From contig CAZFMF010000009.1 in the NCBI GenBank assembly GCA_964519985.1, forward strand, positions 1 to 64,000: a stretch of 64,000 nt of DNA, given 5' to 3'. This DNA is from JAIEOG01 sp964519985. GTDB lineage: Bacteria; Bdellovibrionota; FAC87; UBA2466. Numbering within the stretch: the stretch's first letter is position 1; each line of letters begins with the position of its first letter. Positions 42,114 through 50,562 of this stretch are shown here, in pieces. Under the pieces are notes generated by a model. It did no database searches and was not told the DNA's origin. It saw only the letters and a program-made list of their open reading frames with translations. A program made the translations under genes and the position numbers.

Positions 42114-42983
42114 ATGATCTCAATCGACAATCTGAAGCACTTTGTGGCGGTGGTTGAAAACAAGGGCGTGAATCGCGCTGCGGAGAAGATCGCCATTAGT
42201 CCGAGCTCGCTCACGCGCTCGATCAAGGGCATTGAAGATCAGATTGGTCAGAAGATTTTCGACCGCGTCGGTCGTAAAGTCCTGCTGAATCCTCGCGGCC
42301 AAGACTTCTACTCGCGCGCGAAAGCGCTCATCGGAGATTTCAATGCTATCGTCGCTGTTCCCGGTAAGGGGTGCCGATTGGACGGGCACTACCAGATCGG
42401 TGCGAGCCACTTTCTGGCGAAATCGCTCTTGGCGGAAAAAATGGGAGATCTCGCCCGACAGCATCCCCACGCCTCCTTCGACGTTTTTTCTTTGGACACG
42501 AGTCTTCTCGTCAAAAAACTTCACCGGGGAGATTTGGACGTCGGTATCGGCATTTCGCCGCGACTTCCCGCCACGGTGGGAAGTTCAACGCTATTCACCG
42601 GCACTCTCTACCTCTGCGCTCACAAGGCACATTCCGTCACCGGTCTTCCGTTTTCGAAAGTGAAGAAGGCGCTGAGCGAGATTCCCGCGATCATGCACCG
42701 GGCTACCGAATCGGTGGAACGTTGTGACAACCACCCTATGTTCAAAGCGCACGGCATCAAACCGAGAATCCACCTGTATTGGGATAGCGATGAGGTCGCG
42801 GTGGAGATGCTTCGATCGGGGGAGTACTGGACCCTGCTTCCCGATCGAGTCATTGAGCGTTGTCCCGAGCTGGCGAAATTGGCACACCCGAAGGATTGGA
42901 TTGCCCCGTTTCAGGTGTGTCTTTTGTGGAACAAACAGCGATCGTCGAGGGAATTGGTAACCCTGTTGGGGAGTACTCTTTGA
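42114..42983 (+). CDS. LysR-family transcriptional regulator
   Basis: 289 residues from the ATG at 42114. The N-terminal winged helix (MISIDNLKHFVAVVENKGVN then PSSLTRSIKGIEDQIG) is typical of LysR, though EDQIGQKIFDRVGRKVLLN is a variant of the dimerisation helix. The C-terminal substrate-binding domain follows. It is divergent from the lipocalin-like gene with a palindrome between. It lies about 1 kb after the hydrazine genes, which could be in its regulon, but the neighbouring lipocalin gene is the simpler target. Confidence 0.9.
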   Translation: MISIDNLKHFVAVVENKGVNRAAEKIAISPSSLTRSIKGIEDQIGQKIFDRVGRKVLLNPRGQDFYSRAKALIGDFNAIVAVPGKGCRLDGHYQIGASHFLAKSLLAEKMGDLARQHPHASFDVFSLDTSLLVKKLHRGDLDVGIGISPRLPATVGSSTLFTGTLYLCAHKAHSVTGLPFSKVKKALSEIPAIMHRATESVERCDNHPMFKAHGIKPRIHLYWDSDEVAVEMLRSGEYWTLLPDRVIERCPELAKLAHPKDWIAPFQVCLLWNKQRSSRELVTLLGSTL

Positions 42984-43048
42984 AGGATAACTTTGGTTGT
43001 TTTGAACCCCGGTAGCCGGTCCCCCAAGCTTGTGCTTTAATTTTGAGG

Positions 43049-43594
43049 ATGAAAGCACCGACCAGCGAAGATCTGCTCCGAATACTCAAATCCCGTTTCG
43101 AAAAAAACATGGGCCGGCACAAGGGCCTGTCATGGGATAAAATTCAAGCCAAGCTCAAAGCGAATCCCAAGAAACTGGAGGCGCTCTCCGAAATGGAACG
43201 GACGGGTGGGGAACCCGACGTCATTGGCTTCGACAAGAAGAAGAACGAGTACCTTTTCTGCGATTGTTCGGCGGAAAGTCCCAGCGGTCGTCGGAGTCTT
43301 TGTTACGACCGCAAAAGCTTACAAGAGCGGAAGGAACACAAACCCAAGAACAATGCCATCGACGTAGCGACCGCCATGGGGGTTGCGCTGCTCAGCGAAG
43401 CGGAATACCGGGAACTCCAGAAACTAGGGGAGTTCGATACGAAAACCTCAAGCTGGGTGGATACCCCACCCGCGATCCGAAAGCTCGGCGGAGCGCTTTT
43501 TTGCGACCGCCGGTACGACCAGGTCTTCGTGTACCACAACGGCGCCTCTTCCTACTACGCGGCCCGAGGATTCCGCGGTTTGCTCAGGGTTTGA
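43049..43594 (+). CDS. DUF4256 family protein
   Basis: 181 residues from the ATG at 43049. It matches DUF4256 along its whole length: LLRILKSRFEKNMGRHKGL, EMERTGGEPDVIGFDKK, CSAESPSGRRSLCYDRKSL, ELQKLGEFDTKTSSWV and GALFCDRRYDQVFVYHNGA. The family is found in many bacteria and its function is unknown; the strong conservation of Cys, Asp and Arg residues hints at an enzyme. It is a single gene with its own presumed promoter and no obvious partner nearby. Confidence 0.9.
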   Translation: MKAPTSEDLLRILKSRFEKNMGRHKGLSWDKIQAKLKANPKKLEALSEMERTGGEPDVIGFDKKKNEYLFCDCSAESPSGRRSLCYDRKSLQERKEHKPKNNAIDVATAMGVALLSEAEYRELQKLGEFDTKTSSWVDTPPAIRKLGGALFCDRRYDQVFVYHNGASSYYAARGFRGLLRV

Positions 43595-43699
43595 CGGTGG
43601 AGCCTAATTCACTCCTCTACCCTTGTTAGTATTGCTTCTACAGCCGTCCCAAGGTAAGCGTCGATCGCGATAAGAGCCGAAAACGTGATGGAGTTCGAT

Positions 43700-44185
43700 A
43701 TGAAGAGTCCTTTGGCCGTCTTGTTATTTGCTTTGCTTGTTCCTTCCGGTGCCTTTGCCAAGGTAGGCGGGGTGATTCTCTTGAACGACGAGCCGGTGAC
43801 CGGGGCCAATCTGAAGCAGCTTGTCGATAAGTTAAAGGAAGCCGACCGGGACCGATCCGCAACCGATGTCATCTACAGTTCCATTTCCTATTACGGCAAT
43901 CTTTCGGAGGCGGTCGGCCGGCTCAATGCCTTGCTACGGAGTCGTAGAAAAGGTGGGCTGATCTCGCTCAGGGTGGGACCCGTTGGGACGATGACCGAGG
44001 TAGTTTTTGAAAGTACCGTCTGCAACCCTTTGTTTGGCGTCATCCAATCCGACGAAATCTGGAATCCCTCCCGAGACACCGTCGAAATGGAAGCGAAACT
44101 CGCCGCAATGGAAAAAGAAGGGCTCTTTCCCGAAGTCGACTGCGTGAGCGCGGTGGTAGCGCCGGTCGCTGAGTCGCTAGACTAA
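43700..44185 (+). CDS. Small secreted protein of unknown function
   Basis: 161 residues from the ATG at 43700, which has GGAG at 8-base spacing. A signal peptide (LAVLLFALLVPSGAFA) precedes KVGGVILLNDEPVTGANLKQ and a segment resembling a glycosidase or phosphodiesterase loop only superficially. Two cysteines (STVCNPL, EVDCVSAV) may form a disulfide. The end overlaps the convergent carboxymuconolactone-decarboxylase-type gene by 9 bases. Family not recognised. Confidence 0.6.
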   Translation: MKSPLAVLLFALLVPSGAFAKVGGVILLNDEPVTGANLKQLVDKLKEADRDRSATDVIYSSISYYGNLSEAVGRLNALLRSRRKGGLISLRVGPVGTMTEVVFESTVCNPLFGVIQSDEIWNPSRDTVEMEAKLAAMEKEGLFPEVDCVSAVVAPVAESLD

Positions 44186-45163
44186 CTTGAAAGCAAACGT
44201 CGCTAAGTAGCTGCACCAACCGACGAAATTCACTCGGGCGGCGTCGGAGGCAAATTGGGTTTGCAGGGCTTCTAGCGTTTCCGCGGTCATCCGGCCCGGG
44301 CTAAAGATCAGTCCTTCGGCAAACCGGATGAGATTGCGATCCGCATCGGTGAGGGCGGGGGTCGCGGTTTCCGGAAATACCTGCTTTCTCAAGTGAGCCT
44401 TGGCCGCCGCCGAAATCTCAAGACTGCGTTCGGTTTCCAGCATGAAGGCGTGCCATTGCCGAAACGCCAATTGGACGACGGGAATGGTATCCGCCCAGGC
44501 GAAAAGGGGTTCATCTTCCTTGCGTGGCATCGGATCCCCATCTTCGAGCAATTGGAGTGACAGGCCCTGTTCGTGGCGGCGCCGGGCTTCGGGACCGACC
44601 CGAAGATTTGCGATGGTTCCCATGATGGGATGAAAGAAGTTTAGGCGTAGAAACGGATTCGGCCGGTGGGTGAAAACCAACATCATGCGATTGATGTAGT
44701 GAAAGACGCGGGCAATCGCGATGGCCTCCGCCGCCCCTTCCGCTGTGGCGGGTGAAGCCGTCGCGGGAGCGCACCCTTCGGATGCCCTGGCAATTTGGTC
44801 GTGCGCGCGCGCGCAGTAGTCGCAGTCGTTACCCCGCGAGACGTTCACCGCAATCTTTTCTTTTTCTAGGCGGGAAAGGTAGGGAGAAAAGAAAACTTCG
44901 GAAGCTGCCATCCAAAACCCCAGCAGCAGTGGCTCCGCTTCATAGTGGACCATGAAAGGTTCTAGCGCCGGCGCGAACTCGTTGCGCACCTGTTCGACAA
45001 TACGCTGACCGCGGGCACTCGAAGGTAAGGTTTTCGCGGAGATAAAGCGGAGATTGTGCCGGCTCAAATGGGCTAACGCGGGGTCGGTAGCGACTCGTAG
45101 AAACTTGGAAACGGAAGCCTTCCAGGTAGGCTCGGCTACTATAGGTGTCGAGAGATGCTTCAT
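44177..45163 (-). CDS. AhpD/carboxymuconolactone decarboxylase-like protein
   Basis: 328 residues from the ATG at 45163; an ATG at 45181 and a TTG at 45190 are alternatives, none with a good ribosome site. LEKEKIAVNVSRGNDCDYCARAHDQIA contains the CxxC and His of the AhpD/CMD alkylhydroperoxidase fold, which acts as a peroxide-linked reductase or a lactone decarboxylase. There are helical extensions before and after. The protein has no signal peptide, so it is cytosolic. A stand-alone gene overlapping a secreted gene end-on. Confidence 0.75.
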   Translation of the reverse strand: MKHLSTPIVAEPTWKASVSKFLRVATDPALAHLSRHNLRFISAKTLPSSARGQRIVEQVRNEFAPALEPFMVHYEAEPLLLGFWMAASEVFFSPYLSRLEKEKIAVNVSRGNDCDYCARAHDQIARASEGCAPATASPATAEGAAEAIAIARVFHYINRMMLVFTHRPNPFLRLNFFHPIMGTIANLRVGPEARRRHEQGLSLQLLEDGDPMPRKEDEPLFAWADTIPVVQLAFRQWHAFMLETERSLEISAAAKAHLRKQVFPETATPALTDADRNLIRFAEGLIFSPGRMTAETLEALQTQFASDAARVNFVGWCSYLATFAFKLV

Positions 45164-45272
45164 GCGGGGAGCAGGTAGCATAACGGCCAAAGGGGATCAA
45201 GCGGGAGGCGCACAGGAACGGACCCAGCAAGCTTTGCTTTACCAAGCTGGAGAGCCTTGTTAGTAGCACCTA

Positions 45273-47141
45273 ATGAAGCCTTTGCTAGTGGCTTGGGGAT
45301 TGTTCTTTGTGGCGGGGGGCGAGGCCGCGGGGCCGGCCAACTACACTTGTGCGCAAGCCGTTCGGGCGGCGGCGCGAGATTCTCAAGGTATTGCGGTCGC
45401 GCTGTATCGGAATCCGACGTTGGATCCTGCGCAAACGATGTTGGCGGTGGCGGCGAGCGTCAGTGCGGAATCCGGTTTCTGTCAGATAGATACCCGAAGC
45501 AAATTGCGCTGCTTTTTTGACCTTTCCCAAAGTCCGATCTTCGGCGCTTTGCGATGGGGTGTGAATGGTATCACCGGGGGGCTCAAAGCTTTGTTGGGGA
45601 GTTCGGTCAGCCCGGCTGGGCACTACATCGAGAGTCTCCTTTTTGTGCTGTCGCGGGAGCGTGAAGAGACAAAGGCCGTGGTGAGCCGATTGGCCGAGCA
45701 CCGTTCGCTGTACCTCCGGGCTCTCAATCGGGCCATCGTGGTCGGAGTTGAGTTTGCGCAAAAACACGCGGAGCTGGGCGACGTCATCCGTTCACGGGCA
45801 ACGAACCGCGAAGAGAGTCTCGCCACCCTTTTGCAGCGACGTTCGCGATTGTTGAGTGATGCGGCCCAGCTTCAGGAGGAGGATCCCGCGGTCAAGCAGG
45901 TTCGGATTCAAGAAAGTTACGTTGAAATTGCCGAACTCGATCAGAAAATTCGAATCCGCGCTCGTGCCATTCTCGCGCGGGGTAACCTGAAATCCGGAGA
46001 AGTCCTACCCGACTACTGGATTGCCCACCAATTGTCCGAACTCACCCGATTACGGACCGGACTGGAAAAAGCGCTGACGGAGGTGCAGGTCCGTCTCTCC
46101 CGAATTGCAATCTTGGAACGCATGGTGCCAGAAGTTTCGCGGGAGTTGCCGCTGTCGTTGGACCCCGCCGCTATCGACACGCTTTACGAGACGGTCGCCG
46201 ACCACCGACGCAGTCAATTTCTTCGCGCGATTCGTTCGGAAGTGGCCGGCGTGCTCATGAAAAAGCCCACACCGATTGAGAACTATAAGAACGCTATTGT
46301 TTTGGGAGACGCCTACCTAAAACTCTGGGGGAATCTAGTCGAAACGCTTCGAGCGCAAATCCATTTCCAATCGCTTTTAGCGAATCTCGCGATTGCGACT
46401 TCAAAGATTGTGTACACCTATACCACTTCGCAACCCGTCGATGCCGCCAAGCAGCAGCTCAGCCGCTGGAATGCGTTTTGGCAGCGGGAGAGCCAAAGGG
46501 TTCAAGCCGAAGCCGAGCGAGCCGGGCAGCAGAGCGAATACACCGCATTGGGCAGCCAAAACGCTCTTATGGCCTTGGAGATTTTGCTGGAAGAAGCGCG
46601 CAAACGCCGAGGAAAGACCGAACCTTTGCCGACGCAGCCAGACGTGGACGTCTCCGACACAGTCCTAGGCACTTACGAAGCCAAGGCGTTTAGTGCGGCC
46701 GAGAGGTCGGCGGATGAAGGTGCCCTGGAGACCGTGACCGCACCGCCTCTAACCATCAATGATATTCGCGATCATCTTGCCACCCTGTGGGCATTTCTCG
46801 GAAAGCTCGACAAGGCCAAACTTGCTTTGCCGGATGAATTCGCGCAACACTTTCAGAGTGCCCGGGGAACGGAGCTCTTTGCTTTCTTGTCTCAGTTTGA
46901 AAACGATCGGCAGCTGGCGAGCACGGCGCAGATTCGTGCAGTTTGCGATGCCATCTTCCGCACGCAACTCGATCTGTATCTCGCCCCTTATGAAAGATCT
47001 CGTTCTCGGTTTATCGGGCGCCTGCTCGTATTGGGTGGCGGGGCGGTGGGGGTTTGGCAAGGGTTTGGGCCGGGTTTCCCTCGGCTGACGGAAGCCGGCC
47101 ATTCCTTCTACGAGTATTTTATCTCGCTGTTTGGCTACTAG
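45273..47141 (+). CDS. Large secreted helical protein of unknown function
   Basis: 622 residues. A signal peptide (KPLLVAWGLFFVAGGEAA) leads to a mature protein that is almost entirely helical, with long charged heptad-like stretches (residues about 120-300 and 330-480) suggesting a coiled coil or helical bundle. A hydrophobic segment near the end (LLVLGGGAVGVWQGFGPGF) could insert in a membrane. Cysteines at the start (YTCAQAV, SGFCQID, LRCFFD) could pair. No domain recognised; a structural envelope component is one possibility. Confidence 0.6.
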   Translation: MKPLLVAWGLFFVAGGEAAGPANYTCAQAVRAAARDSQGIAVALYRNPTLDPAQTMLAVAASVSAESGFCQIDTRSKLRCFFDLSQSPIFGALRWGVNGITGGLKALLGSSVSPAGHYIESLLFVLSREREETKAVVSRLAEHRSLYLRALNRAIVVGVEFAQKHAELGDVIRSRATNREESLATLLQRRSRLLSDAAQLQEEDPAVKQVRIQESYVEIAELDQKIRIRARAILARGNLKSGEVLPDYWIAHQLSELTRLRTGLEKALTEVQVRLSRIAILERMVPEVSRELPLSLDPAAIDTLYETVADHRRSQFLRAIRSEVAGVLMKKPTPIENYKNAIVLGDAYLKLWGNLVETLRAQIHFQSLLANLAIATSKIVYTYTTSQPVDAAKQQLSRWNAFWQRESQRVQAEAERAGQQSEYTALGSQNALMALEILLEEARKRRGKTEPLPTQPDVDVSDTVLGTYEAKAFSAAERSADEGALETVTAPPLTINDIRDHLATLWAFLGKLDKAKLALPDEFAQHFQSARGTELFAFLSQFENDRQLASTAQIRAVCDAIFRTQLDLYLAPYERSRSRFIGRLLVLGGGAVGVWQGFGPGFPRLTEAGHSFYEYFISLFGY

Positions 47142-47154
47142 GGCCGAAAGCCGT

Positions 47155-47574
47155 CTATTCCCAGGCGCGACAAAAATACTGGTGGGCACCCCACGTAACG
47201 GGAAATGTGAATGAGAGATTCTCGGCTTTTTTTGGAATCTCGAATCGAAGATAGTCTTCGCTAAACGCTCCCGCCTCAAATTCAATTTGTCGCTTGGATT
47301 GGCCGCCGGGAATGTCCCGCAGCTTCACCGGCAGATGCCGGGATCGGCGCGTGATTTCCGGTTTCCCCGTATGACTGACGATGACCGCCTTCACGGAAAC
47401 GATTCCCGCATTGGGCTTTCCCCGCGAGGCATATACGGCAAACTCCTCGGCGAATGATACGTCGGTGGGGCCCAATCCGGAAACGGTACATCGCGCGAGA
47501 AAATCCCCCTGCGAACCGGTTGCCTCCGCGAAAGACAAAAACGGCAAAGTAAGAACCAATATCAAAAAGGGCAT
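47155..47574 (-). CDS. Small secreted protein of unknown function
   Basis: 139 residues from the second of two adjacent ATGs (47574), which has GGAG 5 bases upstream. A signal peptide (FLILVLTLPFLSFAEA) precedes a short beta-like protein with two cysteines (LARCTVSG and QYFCRAW). It is preceded on the same strand by a GNAT gene and converges on the large helical protein. Family not recognised. The two Cys near the ends suggest an extracytoplasmic disulfide. Confidence 0.6.
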   Translation of the reverse strand: MPFLILVLTLPFLSFAEATGSQGDFLARCTVSGLGPTDVSFAEEFAVYASRGKPNAGIVSVKAVIVSHTGKPEITRRSRHLPVKLRDIPGGQSKRQIEFEAGAFSEDYLRFEIPKKAENLSFTFPVTWGAHQYFCRAWE

Positions 47575-47596
47575 CATGTCTCCAATGGCGCGGGTA

Positions 47597-48037
47597 CTAC
47601 GAATGTTCCGATAGGGTCTTTGAATAGGCGTAGGCGCGCTGGATCCAACCATTGCGATCATAAAACTGAATTCCCCGTTCATTCTCAATTCCCGTGCAAA
47701 GCCGAAGGTGCTTCACCCCATTGTCGACGGCGATGGCTTCGGCAATTTGGAGGAGTTGCGCGCCCAATCCCTGCGAACGCGCTTTCTCCGTGGTCACCAG
47801 GTCATCGACGTATAGGTGACGTCCCCGCACGTAGTCGGTCAAAAACCGATAACCCATGAGTGCTTGGATTTCCCCGCGCGCTTCGATCGCCACTAGCTCG
47901 TATCCGTCGGCGGAGTGCGCTTCAAAATAGATCGAAAGAAACACCTCCAGAGAAAGGTGCGGCCGCAATTCCTTCATCACGGGATAGCACCGTTCCAGAT
48001 CGGCTCGAGTTCGCACTTCAAAGACTTTCTGACCCAT
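47597..48037 (-). CDS. GNAT family N-acetyltransferase
   Basis: 146 residues from the ATG at 48037, preceded by AAAGG; a longer start at 48052 exists. GEIQALMGYRFL, YVDDLVTTEKARSQGLGAQL and IQFYDRNGWIQRAYAY mark the GNAT fold, with the acetyl-CoA loop QGLGAQL. The acceptor substrate is unknown. It lies 22 bases before the small secreted gene on the same strand. It is a short, ordinary family member. Confidence 0.85.
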   Translation of the reverse strand: MGQKVFEVRTRADLERCYPVMKELRPHLSLEVFLSIYFEAHSADGYELVAIEARGEIQALMGYRFLTDYVRGRHLYVDDLVTTEKARSQGLGAQLLQIAEAIAVDNGVKHLRLCTGIENERGIQFYDRNGWIQRAYAYSKTLSEHS

Positions 48038-48152
48038 GGGCCTTTGAACCATGAATTGTCCAGATACTCAACGCTAGCCCATTCCCCACGTAACTAAACA
48101 TTCTCTAGTATCTTCATAAGGTTATAAGGTTATCTTTCGTGTGCATTGATTT

Positions 48153-48168
48153 ACACATAAAAATGTGT
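48153..48168 (+). promoter_or_regulatory. AT-rich palindrome upstream of a small two-gene operon
   Basis: ACACAT (48153-48158) and ATGTGT (48163-48168) flank AAAA, just before the GTG at 48179, in a locally AT-rich stretch (48064-48340) that also has a tandem AAGGTTAT repeat near 48118. Likely an operator for the small operon; that is inferred. Confidence 0.4.
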
Positions 48169-48178
48169 TAAATTATGT

Positions 48179-48337
48179 GTGTGGGATTTCGAGCTCAAAC
48201 GGCCGACCCAATTCTCGCGTTCAACGGTCGGGGAGTTTCAACGATGGGTGTACGAGAACCGAAGCTACTTGAGAAAACGATGGATGCAGAAGGTCGTTAA
48301 TCCCAGAGAAAGATTTTTAAAGAAAGGGCAGTATTAA
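48179..48337 (+). CDS. Basic 52-residue small protein, first gene of an AT-rich module
   Basis: 52 residues from a GTG at 48179, ending in a TAA at 48335-48337 that overlaps the next ATG. The sequence is Arg/Lys- and aromatic-rich (FQRWVYENRSYLRKRW, then NPRERFLKKGQY). The TAATG coupling and the coherent amino acid sequence support it. No ribosome site is visible upstream of the GTG. Base use is clearly AT-richer than the flanking genes at its upstream side. It could be a small toxin or RNA-binding protein; no family recognised. Confidence 0.5.
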   Translation: MWDFELKRPTQFSRSTVGEFQRWVYENRSYLRKRWMQKVVNPRERFLKKGQY

Positions 48338-48594
48338 TGTCTAGAGCAAAACAAAAATTAGAGGCGGCACTTCAGAGGACTAGTCAGCTTCCAAATGATT
48401 GGTTTGGATCTATTCAGGCATCCATTGAAGAGTTGCCTTCGATTCAAGCCAAGAGCCAAAGAATTCGGAAGAATATCTTTATCGAAAAAAGTACCGTTGA
48501 GCGAATTGAGGACATTTGTAAAAAACATAATGTGTCCTTCACGGACCTTGCCAATGATATTTTGGCGAAATTCGTTCAAGGGAAAAAACCCTAG
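48337..48594 (+). CDS. Small protein with ribbon-helix-helix-like C-terminus
   Basis: 85 residues, ATG at 48337 after AAAGGG, overlapping the stop of the 52-residue gene. The C-terminal half (KNIFIEKSTVERIEDICKKH then FTDLANDILAKFV) has the strand-helix-helix pattern of ribbon-helix-helix DNA-binding proteins such as CopG or type II antitoxins. The N-terminal part is polar and helical. With the basic small gene before it, this could be a toxin-antitoxin pair or plasmid-type regulator. The region is AT-rich relative to neighbours, consistent with transfer. Confidence 0.6.
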   Translation: MSRAKQKLEAALQRTSQLPNDWFGSIQASIEELPSIQAKSQRIRKNIFIEKSTVERIEDICKKHNVSFTDLANDILAKFVQGKKP

Positions 48595-48623
48595 CCCGGG
48601 CACACAAAAAGTTCGGGTGTTAG

Positions 48624-49139
48624 GTGAGGACACCCTTGTCCACAGTTTATGACGGTGTGTCGTTTGACGAAATGCTTCTGCGCTCCGCGAACGCTCGTAA
48701 AAACTACTACCAGACCGGAACCGCCGAGTATGTGGACGGATGGTTCGGGGAAACCCCTTACGCTGCGACGAGTGCCGACTGGAGCAAACGTAACCAGCTT
48801 TGGAATGAGCTCAGCCAATACTACCGCGAAGGGGGCAATCGGGGTTGGTACAAACCGACCGCCGGCGACCACCGGTCCGCGCAGTGCATCGACAATCGGT
48901 ACATGATGAACGTCAATCCGATGCTCAAATATCTGGGCGACCGAAAGATCCTAGCGATTCGCGAGGGGCTGAATTTCACGGGACCGAATAGCGACGAAGC
49001 GATTCGCTACGCCAATGAAGGGAAGGGGGAGCTCTATACCGTCGATGGCGCCTCCCATACGGATCTATATCACGTCGAAGAACACGTGAATAAGGCGGTC
49101 AAGAAGCTCGCAACGTTCTACGGTGAGGTGCTCGGCTAA
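48624..49139 (+). pseudogene. C-terminal fragment of an alpha/beta hydrolase
   Basis: 171 residues from a GTG at 48624. The end (GELYTVDGASHTDLYHVEEH, VNKAVKKLATFYGEVL) carries the catalytic His region of dienelactone-hydrolase-like alpha/beta hydrolases, and RKILAIREGLNFTGPNSDEA the strand before. The N-terminal half of such enzymes, with the nucleophile elbow GxSxG, is missing. It begins immediately after the AT-rich module, so the 5' part may have been lost or replaced when that module arrived. An inverted repeat GGGTGT/ACACCC (48615-48635) spans its start. Confidence 0.6.
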
Positions 49140-49193
49140 GACCGTACGGTTCCAGACTAGAATAATTGGCGGGCCGAGATATGATTCTTTTCA

Positions 49194-50042
49194 ATGCTCT
49201 ACGCCCGAATCAGTCCCCCGCCGACCCTCGCCGCCTTTGTTGAGTATTTTTGGTTTCTGGAACTCGCTCCCACCGCCGAACCCTCCCTCGATTTCGTGCT
49301 CCCGGACGGGCGATCGGAGCTTATCTTCCATTACGGCACCCCCTATGACATTCGCAAACCCGATGGGGAGTTTCTTCGGCAGCGGCGGGGACTTTTTGGG
49401 GGGCAGATCGAGACCGCCCTTACCCTGAAATCTCAGGAGGCCAGCGGAATGATTGCCGTTCGCTTTCGACCGGCGGGCGCTTCCCGTTTTTTTGCCTTTT
49501 CGCAATCGGAACTCTTCGGGAAAGTCATCGACATTTCGGAAGTGCTAGGGGCGTCGGGACGCGATCTCACCGATAAGGTGGTGGGGGATGCCCAAAACAA
49601 CGATGAGCGCATCACGTTCTTGGTGGCGTTCCTAGAAGCCCGTCTCCGTCGAGACTGCGATCCCACGTTGGAACGCGTCTTGAAAAAAATCGAGCAGGAC
49701 GGTGGAACCGCGAAAACGACGGATCTCGCCAAAGCCACGGGCATCAGTCGCCGGCAGTTGGAACGCCGCTTCAACCACGAGGTCGGGCTGAGTCCGAAAG
49801 CCTTTTCTAAGATCACGCGCTTTCAACGGGTTCTGACCGAGCTGCGCAAGCCCTCAGTGTCGGTTTTGGACACGGCATTGGACTGTGGGTACTATGACCA
49901 ATCGCATCTCATTCGGGAGTTTCAGGCCTACGCCGGCGTATCGCCCCTCGTTCATCTTGGCCGGTCTACCAAAATCGTCGAAGTCTCAAAAAATCCCGAA
50001 AATGTCGCTTTTGTACAATCCGACCTCGGAAGAGTTTCATAG
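49194..50042 (+). CDS. AraC-family transcriptional regulator
   Basis: 282 residues from the ATG at 49194. The N-terminal domain starts LYARISPPPTLAAFVEYFWF, typical of the DUF6597 type, with FVLPDGRSELIFHYG. The C-terminal helix-turn-helix pair (TTDLAKATGISRRQLERRF, then FQRVLTELRKPSVSVLDTA and GYYDQSHLIREFQAYAGVSP) is complete. It should bind DNA and respond to an unknown signal. A DUF6265 secreted gene begins 25 bases downstream and could be part of the same transcript. Confidence 0.9.
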   Translation: MLYARISPPPTLAAFVEYFWFLELAPTAEPSLDFVLPDGRSELIFHYGTPYDIRKPDGEFLRQRRGLFGGQIETALTLKSQEASGMIAVRFRPAGASRFFAFSQSELFGKVIDISEVLGASGRDLTDKVVGDAQNNDERITFLVAFLEARLRRDCDPTLERVLKKIEQDGGTAKTTDLAKATGISRRQLERRFNHEVGLSPKAFSKITRFQRVLTELRKPSVSVLDTALDCGYYDQSHLIREFQAYAGVSPLVHLGRSTKIVEVSKNPENVAFVQSDLGRVS

Positions 50043-50066
50043 GCTCTTTCGAAAGGAGGGCAGAAA

Positions 50067-50513
50067 ATGCCTATGAATCAGTGGTCAGTCATATTGGGGT
50101 TGGTGTTCAGTTCGAATCTCTTGGCTTCCGACGTTGGAATGTTAACCGGGTGCTGGAAAGGATCGGTCCATGGTGCGGAAATCGAGGAGCGATGGGGCAC
50201 CTCGCACGGGGATCTCGTGCTGGGAACGTCAAAAACGACGAGCCAAGGCGCGGCGGTGAGTTTCGAGTTCTTGAAGGTATCGGTCACCAAGAAAAAGACG
50301 CTCTACACTCCCTTTATCGATGGGAAGGAAGTCGCCTCATTCACTTTGGACGACGCGGAATCTAGCGCCACCAAACTGGTCTTCGAGAACCTGGCGAACG
50401 ATTTTCCAAAGAGGGTGATTTATGAACAGGAAAAAGATGCGCTAAAAATCTCCTTAACCGGAGATCCCAGCCAGAATGTTGATTATGTCTTGAAAAAGAT
50501 TAAGTGCGATTGA
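50067..50513 (+). CDS. Secreted DUF6265-type protein
   Basis: 148 residues; the ATG at 50067 follows AAAGGAGGG. A short signal peptide (WSVILGLVFSSNLLA) precedes MLTGCWKGSVHGAEIEERWG, FEFLKVSV and KLVFENLANDFPKRVIYEQE, all features of the DUF6265 beta-barrel family, which is of unknown function. It ends just before a perfect palindrome at 50523-50544. Follows the AraC gene on the same strand. Confidence 0.75.
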   Translation: MPMNQWSVILGLVFSSNLLASDVGMLTGCWKGSVHGAEIEERWGTSHGDLVLGTSKTTSQGAAVSFEFLKVSVTKKKTLYTPFIDGKEVASFTLDDAESSATKLVFENLANDFPKRVIYEQEKDALKISLTGDPSQNVDYVLKKIKCD

Positions 50514-50522
50514 GACGTCGAA

Positions 50523-50544
50523 GGGGCCCGCGATCGCGGGCCCC
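50523..50544. terminator. Perfect G+C-rich palindrome between convergent genes
   Basis: A perfect palindrome of 22 bases, with arms GGGGCCCGCGA and TCGCGGGCCCC, lies between the convergent genes ending at 50513 (+) and 50563 (-). Likely a bidirectional terminator, although no T-run follows on either side. Confidence 0.55.
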
Positions 50545-50562
50545 GCTCTTCCATCTCTAGCG

